NCBI GenBank assembly: GCA_937892155.1
Contig: CALAUG010000033.1
Span: forward strand, 1 to 36,405
Length of the DNA: 36,405 bases
Source of the DNA: an uncultured Bacteroidales bacterium
Lineage (GTDB): Bacteria > Bacteroidota > Bacteroidia > Bacteroidales > UBA1715
Direction of reading: 5' to 3'
The first letter of the stretch is position 1. Every line of letters begins with the position of its first letter. The translations under genes and the position numbers were made by a program. Positions 26,699 through 35,446 of the stretch are shown piece after piece. The notes under the pieces were generated by a model, which had not been told where the DNA came from, ran no database searches, and saw only the letters and a list, made by a program, of their open reading frames with translations.

Positions 26699-26728
26699 AA
26701 AAAGGACTCTTCGGAGTCCTTTTTTTTT
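26699..26728 (+). terminator. Rho-independent terminator of the HU gene
   Basis: A stem AAAGGACTC / GAGTCCTTT with a stable TTCG tetraloop (26710-26713), then a run of T. It begins about 20 bases after the HU stop. Confidence 0.93.
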
Positions 26729-26809
26729 GCCCCTAGTTTAGAATCTCTAATCTCTAATAACTGGTTAATAACTTTACATTCCTATCTGAAACAAACTCTG
26801 GAAAAACAA

Positions 26810-26817
26810 TAAATTTG
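26810..26817 (+). promoter_or_regulatory. Candidate -7 box (TAAATTTG) for the outer-membrane protein/rlmH pair
   Basis: TAAATTTG matches TAnnTTTG, 51 bases upstream of the ATG at 26869. No good -33 element is visible. Confidence 0.4.
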
Positions 26818-26868
26818 TATTGTCATCATTGTGCGTTGAAGGTTTCACGTGCATAAAAATAGGGTGTT

Positions 26869-28596
26869 ATGAAACAATTTATTACGGTTCTTTTGGCTTT
26901 TGCTCCTATGGCTTTGTTCGCTCAGACGGACGAAGATCAAACTGAGTTGAAAAAGACCATACAAGTATATTCGGAGTATAAACCACAAATTTCCGACGCA
27001 AGCAGGATTTCTGTGAATCCTAAGGTGTACGATACTTTAAATCTGGAAGTTAATTTGAAATATGACGTAAAAACGTCTCCGTTAAGTACTGATTATCATA
27101 TTATTCCTTTGAAAGCTGTAAGCGTAAAAGGTGATAAATTGCAGGAGTTGTACAAAGGTGAGATAGTTGCGGGGCTTGGAAATTATTGGAATAGTTTGTT
27201 CGCTTTCCGATATACTACGGAACGTTCCCGTTTGAAACAGGCTGGCGTTGAGTTGTATCATTATGGTTCCGCAGGAAAAGTCAAATTGTACAACGATGAA
27301 AAAATTCCTGCTGGATTTTCTACCGATTATGTGAAATTATACTTAAAACGTTTTTACGATAAATTTACTCTTTCTGCCTCTCTTCAGCCACAATACAGAA
27401 GTGTTTTGCGCTATGGTCTCAATACGGATTATTACGATTCTTTGGAATATGTCGAAAAAAAGGATGTTCGTCGGAATGTTTTCGGAGTTGCTGGAAATGT
27501 TGGCATTGTTGCTAATGTAGAAGATGAAGATGATGTACGATATGGGGCAGATGTTGATTATGATTTGACCTATGTCAATCCTAAAAACATGGAGAATTTA
27601 ATTGGTCTCTCTGGTAATATGGAAAAGATTTTTGACCGTTTTACTGCAGGCTTTAATGCTGATATACAGTTGAGCGCTCTTAACTTTCAACCTATTGATT
27701 CTTCTTTGTCAAAAATACAGGGTGTAGGAATAATTGCTCCGTATGTTAAGGTTGGCGCATACGCTTGGGACTTGACTGTTGGTGTAAATGCGTCTCCTAT
27801 ATTTGGAGGAGAAAATGCTTTTAAAATTTTCCCGGATATAGCTTTTGCATATACATTACCGAAGTTGAAAATGATTCCATATCTTAATTTTTACGGAGCG
27901 CGTGTTTCCCATAATTCAATGAAGGATATGTTGACAATTAATCCATATACAGCCGACAACATGATGATTCGTCCAACTGTCAATGTTATGGGTTTTGAGG
28001 TAGGTGTGAATGGACGTATTCAAAAATTGATAACCTATAATGCCCAATTCTCTGTTGACGCTTATCGGGATATGTATTTTTGGAGAGCACAAAGAACAAC
28101 AATTCCTTCAAAAATGTCAACCTTGGACGAAATGAATACTGTCTATACCGTTGAATATGATGACGCTTCGTGCATGAAACTGCATGGCGATATGGGCTTT
28201 TTGTTCCGAAAAGCAAACTGCTCGCTCGATGTTAATTACTATTTATGGCAGCCAAAGGAACTGTCGAAACCTTGGTATAAGCCGGTTGTAGATCTTTCTT
28301 TGTCGCCTCGTTTCACTATCATACATCCAACTTCAAATAAGACCAAATTGACAGTTGAGCCGAAAGTATATTATATGTTGTATCAGGCTGAAAGTCATGG
28401 TGACGGTGATGTCTTAAACCGTTCAATTTTTGATTTTTGCGTGGAAACAAACTATCATTATAATAGTGTTTTGGATATTTTCCTTGATCTCAACAATATC
28501 TGCGGCATAAATAATGAACGCTATCTGGACTATCCAACACAGCGTTTTAATTTCATGGTAGGATTGTCGTATTCATTTGCTGGACATAAAGAATAA
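26869..28596 (+). CDS. Outer-membrane beta-barrel protein (TonB-receptor-like barrel)
   Basis: A 575-residue secreted protein. The signal peptide is MKQFITVLLAFAPMALFAQ. A short linker with a repeated 'xxYKPxIxDAxxI' type motif follows (YSEYKPQISDASRISVNPKV), then a long series of amphipathic strands ending in a barrel-type C-terminus (FNFMVGLSYSFAGHKE). It lacks an obvious plug domain, so is a barrel related to, but not, a canonical TonB receptor. Its stop overlaps the rlmH start (TAATG). Similar barrels beside rlmH occur in Bacteroidales, from memory. Transported ligand unknown. Confidence 0.7.
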   Translation: MKQFITVLLAFAPMALFAQTDEDQTELKKTIQVYSEYKPQISDASRISVNPKVYDTLNLEVNLKYDVKTSPLSTDYHIIPLKAVSVKGDKLQELYKGEIVAGLGNYWNSLFAFRYTTERSRLKQAGVELYHYGSAGKVKLYNDEKIPAGFSTDYVKLYLKRFYDKFTLSASLQPQYRSVLRYGLNTDYYDSLEYVEKKDVRRNVFGVAGNVGIVANVEDEDDVRYGADVDYDLTYVNPKNMENLIGLSGNMEKIFDRFTAGFNADIQLSALNFQPIDSSLSKIQGVGIIAPYVKVGAYAWDLTVGVNASPIFGGENAFKIFPDIAFAYTLPKLKMIPYLNFYGARVSHNSMKDMLTINPYTADNMMIRPTVNVMGFEVGVNGRIQKLITYNAQFSVDAYRDMYFWRAQRTTIPSKMSTLDEMNTVYTVEYDDASCMKLHGDMGFLFRKANCSLDVNYYLWQPKELSKPWYKPVVDLSLSPRFTIIHPTSNKTKLTVEPKVYYMLYQAESHGDGDVLNRSIFDFCVETNYHYNSVLDIFLDLNNICGINNERYLDYPTQRFNFMVGLSYSFAGHKE

Positions 28597-29066
28597 TGAA
28601 AATTACTCTTATCTGGGTTGCAAAAACCAATGCATCGTATTTGTCCGACGGCATACAGGTTTACGCGGAGCGTTTGAAACACTATTGTCAGTTTTCCATA
28701 GTTGAAATTCCCGAATGTAAATCTTCAAGTAAGACGAGTTTTGAAGAAATAAAGAAAAAAGAAGGTACAGCTATACTTGCCAAATTGCCTCAAAATGCGT
28801 CGTGCTTTCTGTTGGATGAGAATGGAAAAGAATATACGTCACGGCAATTCGCACAAATTATAGAATCAAATAAAGATAATTCACGTGATTTGTGTTTTAT
28901 CATTGGCGGTCCGTATGGCTTTTCCCAGGATGTGTATGCTGCAGTACCTCAAAAAATTTCTTTTTCAAAAATGACTTTTTCGCACCAGATGATACGAGTT
29001 TTTGCGGTGGAGCAGTTGTATCGTGCTTTTACCATTATCAACGATTTGCCGTATCATCACGATTGA
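28596..29066 (+). CDS. rlmH: 23S rRNA (pseudouridine1915-N3)-methyltransferase RlmH
   Basis: A 156-residue SPOUT methyltransferase, standard length. The SAM-binding knot is visible as CFIIGGPYGFS (~103-113) and the family C-terminus as SKMTFSHQMIRVFAVEQLYR. It methylates the pseudouridine at 1915 in helix 69 of the 23S rRNA on assembled ribosomes. Translationally coupled to the upstream barrel gene through a one-base overlap, and followed by a terminator. Confidence 0.96.
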   Translation: MKITLIWVAKTNASYLSDGIQVYAERLKHYCQFSIVEIPECKSSSKTSFEEIKKKEGTAILAKLPQNASCFLLDENGKEYTSRQFAQIIESNKDNSRDLCFIIGGPYGFSQDVYAAVPQKISFSKMTFSHQMIRVFAVEQLYRAFTIINDLPYHHD

Positions 29067-29101
29067 ACAAAAGTTTCCTCTTTCATTGAACAATTGATTA
29101 T

Positions 29102-29126
29102 TAATTCTGAATTCAGAATTATTTTT
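29102..29126 (+). terminator. Palindromic terminator after rlmH
   Basis: TAATTCTGAATTCAGAATTA (29102-29121) is a perfect 20-base palindrome that can fold as an 8-bp stem with an AATT loop. Five T follow. It lies 36 bases after the rlmH stop and just before the tmRNA promoter. Confidence 0.65.
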
Positions 29127-29128
29127 CG

Positions 29129-29136
29129 TATGTTTG
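29129..29136 (+). promoter_or_regulatory. Candidate -7 box (TATGTTTG) of the tmRNA gene
   Basis: TATGTTTG matches TAnnTTTG exactly and lies 13 bases before the mature 5' end of the tmRNA. No good -33 TTTG; the rlmH terminator occupies that space. Confidence 0.5.
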
Positions 29137-29149
29137 TCCCACATTTCTT

Positions 29150-29542
29150 GGGGTTGACTGGAATTGACGGGGAGTTTACAGGGAATGTAAGCATGTCGGG
29201 CCATGGGGTTTGTCCCGTACAACCACACTCCAAAACAATAACTGGCGAAGAAAACTTTGCTCTTGCTGCCTAATCGAAGTATAGTAGATTTCGGCTTTAC
29301 GCTATTCAAGGAATAGCGGCGAGACATCCCGCAGAAGGCACGTCCTTAGTCGTCTGAGTCCGGGGTGCTGTAATTAAGGAATAGGAACAGCAATGCTTGT
29401 GAGTTGTTCCGAGATTTATTCAAGATACGGTTGCGATAGGGCGTTCGTTCTCAGTTGCATCCCGACAATCAAGAGCGGAATAAACATGTAGAAAGCATTT
29501 TCGGTACTTGTCCGGACCGGAGTTCGAATCTCCGCAGCTCCA
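29150..29542 (+). ncRNA. ssrA: Transfer-messenger RNA (tmRNA)
   Basis: The conserved 5' end GGGGTTGACTGGAATTGACG pairs its first seven bases (GGGGUUG) with CAGCUCC at 29535-29541 to form the acceptor stem. The T arm GGAGTTCGAATCTCC is present near the 3' end. The tag frame is found where expected (29244-29273). The length of ~393 nt is normal for an intact one-piece tmRNA. The CCA is not fully encoded (A then CAA), so it is probably added after processing. tmRNA with SmpB frees stalled ribosomes and tags the nascent chain for ClpXP-type proteases. Confidence 0.96.
29244..29273 (+). other. tmRNA tag reading frame
   Basis: Resume codon GGC, then a nine-residue tag GEENFALAA and a TAA stop. The ALAA end is the classic protease signal, and the Gly-Glu start is usual in Bacteroidota. 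Confidence 0.9.
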
Positions 29543-29639
29543 CAACAATATAATAAAAAAAATGCTTACCCAATTTGTGGTGGTAAAAGGTTGAATTTTT
29601 TCATTAATTCGTCTTTTACGTGGGAGGGGTAAATAACCT

Positions 29640-31475
29640 TTATTTATTTAATTCCTGAATTATATCGCTCGCTTCTTCAAATAATTCCTCTTTGCCTTTA
29701 TTATCGGCAGAAGGGGCAAAACGGGCGAATTCGCAGCGTTGCAGAATTTGAATCAATTTGTCTGTTGATTCTTCGCTGATTTTACGTTCTAACAGCTTCT
29801 CCTTGATTTTGTCTGTGGTTAAATCAACTTGGTCTATTGTGAATTTGTCAGCAACAAACCCCCACAATGCCTTGGCTACTTCTTCGTAAAACAATGTGTC
29901 TTCGTTACTTTCCAAATATTTTCGTGCCGTTTTCAAACGTCTTTTTGATTCTTTGTTTGCTCCGCGCTGTTTCATTCCAGAAACATCGTTACGAAGTTCT
30001 ATTTGTTTGCGTTTTACGAGAATGAATGTTATTGTCGCAACGAAACAGAGTAGGGCAATAATCCAGAATGCAGTCGAACGGAAGAAATATGTTCCTGTTT
30101 TTGCAATGTGCAGATTACCAGTCTTAATAAAATGAATATCGTTGCCGAATTGTACGTCTTCTTTCGTTGCCGCCGTTGTATAATTTGACACAACAGGTGC
30201 ATTGCCAGTACCTTTCGTTACCGTAATTGCAATAGGTTCTGTTGAGAGCGTTTTATATGTTTTTGTATTAATATCGAAGTACTGCAAGTTAATTGCAGGA
30301 ATAGTAAAGTTTCCTTCTCGTCGTGGAAGAATTACATATTCGAATGTCTTGGAACCTTTGTCTCCTGTTGATGTGGCTGTAAAATTATCAATGACTTTGG
30401 GATCGTACACTTCAAAATCTTGTGGGAATGTAATGTTTGGTTTTGTCATCAACGAGAAATTTCCTTCGCCTTTCACAATGACTTTCAATGAAAATGCTTC
30501 GTTCGCAGGAATGGTTGTGACATCGGTTTTGGCTTCCATTGAGAATTTTCCCACGGCACCCGAAAAGTCAGCAGACTTGCCAGCAGGGAAGGGTTTTACA
30601 TTGATTACTACGTTTTTGCTTTCTATGATTTTCCGTTCAATTTGTCGTTGTGGAAAACCGAACCAACCGCCGGAAGTGTATCCCGTAACGGCATTACAGT
30701 CAAGTTTAAATGGCGAAATTGTTAATTTTCCGTCTTTTTGTGGATAAATCACCAAACGTTGGAATAGAATTGTGTAATATATTTTTCCGTCGATTGTCTC
30801 TTGTTTATATTCAAGCGTTTGTGGTTGTTCCAAAATACGTTTATAGAATCCATTGAAATCGGGGAGTGTGTGGTCGTTTATCCCTTGTAGGTTTTGTTCG
30901 GTAGTGAACACTTTGATTGTGGCAAGAATTGGTTCGCCGATGTATGCCGATGTTTTGTTTACCAACACGCGTGCAAACAAATCTCTGCTGGCATTTTCAG
31001 GTTTAGGATCCTTTGGGTATGACTGCGAACCATTACTGTTTTGCTGACGCATTTGCTGTTGTGTCTGTGCGGCAGCATTGGCAGCCGTGGCATTGTCAAC
31101 GACTTCTATAGTTTGACTTTGACTTTTATACGTTTTGCCGTCAATTTTCACGCTTGCCACAGGAAGTGGAAACGTTCCTTTTGCCGTGGCACGGAATTGG
31201 CGTGTTTCTGTATACGTATATGTTTTTGAAATATTTCCGTTAACGATACTGATGCTACTGCTCGAGCCTGTTTGTGGTCGTCCCGACGCTTGGATTTCGT
31301 TGCAAGTTTCAACCGTAAACATATTGCCTGGATCGGTATTAATAGAGTAGCGGACGTGGAATAATGTGCCTTCCTCTACAATTTTCGGCGCACTCACAGT
31401 GATTGCAATATCTTGTGCTAGTGCATTGAAAATGATAGAAATAGAGAGAAGTACGAATGTAAAAAATCTCTTCAT
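29640..31475 (-). CDS. batD: BatD-like protein
   Basis: A 611-residue protein; start chosen at the ATG at 31475, which begins the signal peptide MKRFFTFVLLSISIIFNALA. A large beta-rich periplasmic region follows, with BatD features (VSAPKIVEEGTLFHVRYSIN; FARVLVNKTSAYIGEPILAT). One membrane segment lies at ~465-488, and a cytoplasmic tail has the typical LYYEEVAKALWGFVADKF-like helix. BatD is normally encoded right after batC in the bat operon; here it stands ~19 kb away, alone. It probably still works with BatA/BatB. About 100 bases of A/T-rich sequence with nothing recognised separate it from the tmRNA. Confidence 0.85.
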   Translation of the reverse strand: MKRFFTFVLLSISIIFNALAQDIAITVSAPKIVEEGTLFHVRYSINTDPGNMFTVETCNEIQASGRPQTGSSSSISIVNGNISKTYTYTETRQFRATAKGTFPLPVASVKIDGKTYKSQSQTIEVVDNATAANAAAQTQQQMRQQNSNGSQSYPKDPKPENASRDLFARVLVNKTSAYIGEPILATIKVFTTEQNLQGINDHTLPDFNGFYKRILEQPQTLEYKQETIDGKIYYTILFQRLVIYPQKDGKLTISPFKLDCNAVTGYTSGGWFGFPQRQIERKIIESKNVVINVKPFPAGKSADFSGAVGKFSMEAKTDVTTIPANEAFSLKVIVKGEGNFSLMTKPNITFPQDFEVYDPKVIDNFTATSTGDKGSKTFEYVILPRREGNFTIPAINLQYFDINTKTYKTLSTEPIAITVTKGTGNAPVVSNYTTAATKEDVQFGNDIHFIKTGNLHIAKTGTYFFRSTAFWIIALLCFVATITFILVKRKQIELRNDVSGMKQRGANKESKRRLKTARKYLESNEDTLFYEEVAKALWGFVADKFTIDQVDLTTDKIKEKLLERKISEESTDKLIQILQRCEFARFAPSADNKGKEELFEEASDIIQELNK

Positions 31476-31498
31476 TGGTTGAAAATAATTACCAGAGG

Positions 31499-31506
31499 CA
31501 AAAATA
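31499..31506 (-). promoter_or_regulatory. Candidate -7 box (TATTTTTG) for batD
   Basis: TATTTTTG on the minus strand, 24 bases upstream of the batD ATG, is identical to the -7 box of the moxR/bat operon. No -33 at proper spacing. Confidence 0.4.
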
Positions 31507-31599
31507 AGAAATTCACCCAATTATTGGTCGTCATCCAAACAAAATAATGTTGACTCGGACAGATTGCAATAGGCGTCGGTATCAAATATTTGAACTAAT

Positions 31600-33420
31600 T
31601 TAAATCAATTGCAAATCGTGTAGTCGTTTGTACGCTCCATTGAGAGTGATTAACTCTTCGTGTTTGCCAGATTCAACAATTCTGCCTTCGTTCATCACGA
31701 TGATGTTGTCGGAATTTTTGATGGTTGAAAGGCGGTGGGCAATAACAAGGGAAGTTCTGTCTTTCATTAAGTTAGACAATGCTTCTTGAACTAATCGTTC
31801 AGATTCTGTATCAAGTGCAGATGTTGCTTCGTCCAGTATTAGAATTTCTGGATTTTTCATAATGGCACGTGCAATGCAGAGACGTTGGCGTTGGCCGCCA
31901 GAAAGTTTGCCACCCTGATCGCCTATGTTGGTGTCGTAACCTTCTTCCATACTCATAATGAAATCGTGCGCATTGGCTAATTTCGCTGCTTCTATTACTT
32001 TTTCCTTATCTGGATTGTCAATACCGAAGGCAATGTTGTTGAAAACGGTGTCGTTGAATAGAAGAGATTCCTGTGTTACAATGCCAATAAGCTTGCGTAA
32101 ATCGCTTAATTTGTATTCGTTAATCGGAATGCCATCAATAAGTATTTTTCCTTCCTGTGATCCGTAAAAACGCGGTATTAAGTTGGCAATGGTTGTCTTT
32201 CCAGAACCAGACTGACCGACTAGGGCGACAGACGAACCTTTCGGTATGGAGAACGAAACATTGTTCAGAATAGTTCTTTCTGAATTGTAAGAGAATGTAA
32301 CGTTTTGAAATTCAATTGAATCAGAAAATGATTCTATCGGTTTCGGATTTGGAATTTCTTCAATTTTTGCGTCGGCATTGATAATTTTTTCAATTCTATC
32401 AATACCTGCGGCACCTTGTTTGATGTTATAGAACGCAGCGGTAAATGATTTTGCAGGGCTGGCGATTTGGGTAAATGCAAGTACGAAAGCAATGAAAGCT
32501 TCGGCCGACAAGCCGCCGTCTTCGGCAAGTACCAGTGTGCCACCGAAATAAACTGCAACGGAAAGAATTATCACAATAAGAAAGTCGGTGAGAGGGTGTG
32601 CCAGATTGCTTTTGCGGTTGGCACGGTTCATTTCGCGGTAGTGCGCATCGCTTCGTGATTCAAATTTCGCTCTCATTTGTTTAACTCCATTAAAGATTTT
32701 CACAATCTTCAATCCGGAAAGCGTTTCGTCGAGATAAACCAAAATGTCGCCTTGCAGTTGCTGCGTGCGGTTGGTCGACTTCTTTAGGCTTTTCCCTATT
32801 TTCCCCGTCACAACTCCCATAAATGGTAAGAGAATCAGCACTATCAACGTCATTTTGTAACTGATGATGACGATACCGATGAAATATACCAATACGTACA
32901 GTGGATTTTTAATCAAATCAATAAACGAGTTCATGCTCGTGCGGACAATAGTGATGTCTGATGACATTCTCGACATAATGTCGCCCTTCCTTTCATTTGT
33001 AAAAAAGAAAACAGGCAAGTCTAAAATTTTGCGGTATGCAATGTTGTAAATATCTCTTGGAACGCCATTTACGATAGGTATATTAAAGTATTTCCCTAAG
33101 TATTCAAATAAATCTTTTAGGAAGGTAACTGCAATCAAAAACAAGCAGATGAAAACAAGAGCAACAGACTTGTCCCATCGCTCAATCACCAATGTGAGAT
33201 AGTAGTTGCAGTAGAGCAACAGCGTATCTTTGTTCATTACGAACGTTTCTGGCAACTCGTGTACTTGCTGTGTGTTGTCGAACAATACGTTCAGGAATGG
33301 TATGATGGCGGCAATCATACCAAATGAAAAGATTGCTCCAAATAAATTAAAGAAAAAAACTAGAACGAGGTTCTTGTTATAACGCGATAAGTATTTGTAG
33401 AGTTTCTTGAAGTCGTTCAT
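31600..33420 (-). CDS. MsbA-like ABC exporter (fused permease-ATPase)
   Basis: A 606-residue half-transporter, start at the ATG at 33420. The N-terminal ~330 residues hold about six membrane segments. The ATPase domain has Walker A GQSGSGKTT, Q-loop TQESLLF, signature LSGGQRQR, Walker B ILILDEATSALD and H-loop IAHRLS, all intact. It works as a homodimer exporting lipids or drugs; MsbA-type lipid A export is the usual role of this group in Bacteroidota, but substrate is not proven. A candidate minus-strand box TACTTTTG lies at 33436-33443, 15 bases before the ATG. Confidence 0.92.
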   Translation of the reverse strand: MNDFKKLYKYLSRYNKNLVLVFFFNLFGAIFSFGMIAAIIPFLNVLFDNTQQVHELPETFVMNKDTLLLYCNYYLTLVIERWDKSVALVFICLFLIAVTFLKDLFEYLGKYFNIPIVNGVPRDIYNIAYRKILDLPVFFFTNERKGDIMSRMSSDITIVRTSMNSFIDLIKNPLYVLVYFIGIVIISYKMTLIVLILLPFMGVVTGKIGKSLKKSTNRTQQLQGDILVYLDETLSGLKIVKIFNGVKQMRAKFESRSDAHYREMNRANRKSNLAHPLTDFLIVIILSVAVYFGGTLVLAEDGGLSAEAFIAFVLAFTQIASPAKSFTAAFYNIKQGAAGIDRIEKIINADAKIEEIPNPKPIESFSDSIEFQNVTFSYNSERTILNNVSFSIPKGSSVALVGQSGSGKTTIANLIPRFYGSQEGKILIDGIPINEYKLSDLRKLIGIVTQESLLFNDTVFNNIAFGIDNPDKEKVIEAAKLANAHDFIMSMEEGYDTNIGDQGGKLSGGQRQRLCIARAIMKNPEILILDEATSALDTESERLVQEALSNLMKDRTSLVIAHRLSTIKNSDNIIVMNEGRIVESGKHEELITLNGAYKRLHDLQLI

Positions 33421-33607
33421 TGTGAAAAATTTGTCCAAAAGTACTAAATTAAATTGTATCAATCCCTCACTTGGGTGGTATAAATCTGCATATAGGTAAT
33501 TGTTTGTAATTCGTTTATATCTTGATTTGTGTTGTTAACTTGTTTGATGTTACTTTATCAAATCATTTTATATTGATATGACACGTGCTTTTTTAAACTT
33601 AAAGTAT

Positions 33608-35299
33608 ATGCGTAAATTGTTGGTGCTTACTTTGTTTGCGTTTTTTACTTTAAGTTCTACTTCACAAAATTTTAAATTTCCGATGGACCTTCGTCCGGTC
33701 TATTTGTCCGCAAATTTTGGCGAATTGCGTCCGAATCATTTTCATTCGGGAGTCGATATGAAAACAGATAAAGTGGAAGGAAAAATTGTACGTGCCATAG
33801 ATACAGGATATGTATCACGTATTCAGATTTCTGCTTGGGGCTATGGACATGTGTTGTACGTAACCCATCCAAGCGGATATACGTCGGTTTACGCCCATTT
33901 AAAAGCATTTCAACCATTTATTGACTCTGTTGTTAAGGCATATCAATACGAAAAGAAAGTGAATCAATTTGATATACCTATAGAGGCTGGTAAACTACCG
34001 GTTTCGCAAGGTCAACAGATTGCTTTGTCTGGAAATACGGGCGGCTCTGGTGGACCTCATTTACACTTTGAAGTACGTAAGACCGAAAATCAACACGCAT
34101 TGAATCCAATGCATTTTTACGATTTCAAGGATAATGTGGCACCGAAAATCATGCGCGTTGCTGTGTATCCTCTTGATAGTAACAGCTTTGTCAATCACAA
34201 GCAGAAAAAACAGGTCTTCGACGTCGTATCGAAGGGCAATGGCGTATACGTGCTGAATGCACCTGTGACCGTGTGGGGAAATATTGGCTTTGGCGTTCAG
34301 GGATATGATTACATGCCGGAAATGTCGAATATATATGGCTTTTATACTACGACATTAACGTGTAATAATCAAACGCTCTATTCCCGTACACTAGATGAGA
34401 TAGATTTTAATACGTCATCCGACATTAATAGTCTGATAGATTATGAGGAACGTCTTGCCACGAAACGTTATTTTGAACGGATGTGGGTTGAAAAGAACAA
34501 TGACTTGGAAATATATACTAAACTGCAGGGAAACGGGTCGTATCGGACAACTACAGACGAACTGGCCCAATGCAAAATCCGTGCGACAGATTTCAAAGGA
34601 AATGCTGCTGAAGTAACAGTTTATTTAAAACAACAATTTATTGATACACTAGATGTTAATACGATTAAGCCTAAGGAGACCTTTAATAGTGCTGATACCT
34701 TTTTGTTCACCTATAATGATTTTCAATTTAAGGCATTACCGAAGACATTTTTCTCTGATTTCACATTTAATGTAAAGGTTGATTCTTCAAATTTAAAGAA
34801 CCGCTATTATTCGAAACAATATCAGATAGTTACGGATCAGGTAATGTTTAAGAAAGCTGCTGAAATCGTCATTCCATATTCGCTGCCGGAGAAATTACAA
34901 GGCAAGGCTATCATTGAAAATTGTGGAAAAAAGACGCCTATAATGACTAAATTTGACAATAATGGATGCGCACATGCGTCGATAAAATCTGGTGGTAAGT
35001 TCGCAGTAGTGGTTGATACTGTTGCCCCGACAATTAAGCTGACAATGGAAGACGGTGCGGATATGACGTCGAAACAATATATTCTGTTTAAAATGGCGGA
35101 CAATTATTCGGGCGTAGCAAAGTATAACGCCTATATTGATGGAAAATGGAGCATTTTGGACTTTGATGGAAAATCGGGTGCTGTATTCCTTTGGTTCGAC
35201 GATAAACAGATTGAAAAAGGAAAACAACACACGTTGAAGATTGTTTTGGAGGATTTATGCCACAATGTGACGGAAAAAGAAGTAACGTTTTTTAGATAG
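33608..35299 (+). CDS. M23-family metallopeptidase (LytM-type), secreted
   Basis: A 563-residue protein starting at the ATG at 33608, where the signal peptide MRKLLVLTLFAFFTLSSTSQ begins; ten codons upstream are open but add nothing. The LytM domain covers ~25-175 with zinc ligands His46 and Asp50 (HFHSGVD) and His153 in HLHFEVR, so it should be catalytically intact. The remaining ~390 residues are beta-rich and without a recognised family; they are typical of Bacteroidota M23 proteins. It likely cleaves peptidoglycan cross-links in the periplasm. It is divergent from the ABC exporter across a ~187-base gap. Confidence 0.9.
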   Translation: MRKLLVLTLFAFFTLSSTSQNFKFPMDLRPVYLSANFGELRPNHFHSGVDMKTDKVEGKIVRAIDTGYVSRIQISAWGYGHVLYVTHPSGYTSVYAHLKAFQPFIDSVVKAYQYEKKVNQFDIPIEAGKLPVSQGQQIALSGNTGGSGGPHLHFEVRKTENQHALNPMHFYDFKDNVAPKIMRVAVYPLDSNSFVNHKQKKQVFDVVSKGNGVYVLNAPVTVWGNIGFGVQGYDYMPEMSNIYGFYTTTLTCNNQTLYSRTLDEIDFNTSSDINSLIDYEERLATKRYFERMWVEKNNDLEIYTKLQGNGSYRTTTDELAQCKIRATDFKGNAAEVTVYLKQQFIDTLDVNTIKPKETFNSADTFLFTYNDFQFKALPKTFFSDFTFNVKVDSSNLKNRYYSKQYQIVTDQVMFKKAAEIVIPYSLPEKLQGKAIIENCGKKTPIMTKFDNNGCAHASIKSGGKFAVVVDTVAPTIKLTMEDGADMTSKQYILFKMADNYSGVAKYNAYIDGKWSILDFDGKSGAVFLWFDDKQIEKGKQHTLKIVLEDLCHNVTEKEVTFFR

Positions 35300-35396
35300 T
35301 TAAGAGATAAGAGATAAGAGGTAAGAGTTAAGAGTTAAGAATTAAGAGTTAAGAATTAAGAGTTAAGAGTTAGGAGTTAAGAATTAAAAATTAAGA
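35299..35396. repeat. Tandem 7-bp repeat, unit GAGTTAA
   Basis: About 14 consecutive copies of a heptamer, with variants GAGATAA, GAGGTAA, GAATTAA and GAGTTAG. It starts at the stop codon of the M23 gene and ends ~50 bases before the next start. Purine-rich on the plus strand and without a clear secondary structure. Confidence 0.9.
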
Positions 35397-35446
35397 CAAG
35401 GAGGATAACTGGCTCCTGACAACTGATAACTTAAAACTAACAAACA

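Noticed and set aside
28965..29327. A 120-codon minus-strand frame antisense to rlmH and the tmRNA
   Set aside because: It overlaps the structured tmRNA and a conserved gene; no protein family resemblance.
35299..35396. Possible CRISPR array
   Set aside because: Units are 7 bp with no spacers and no cas genes; it is a simple tandem repeat.
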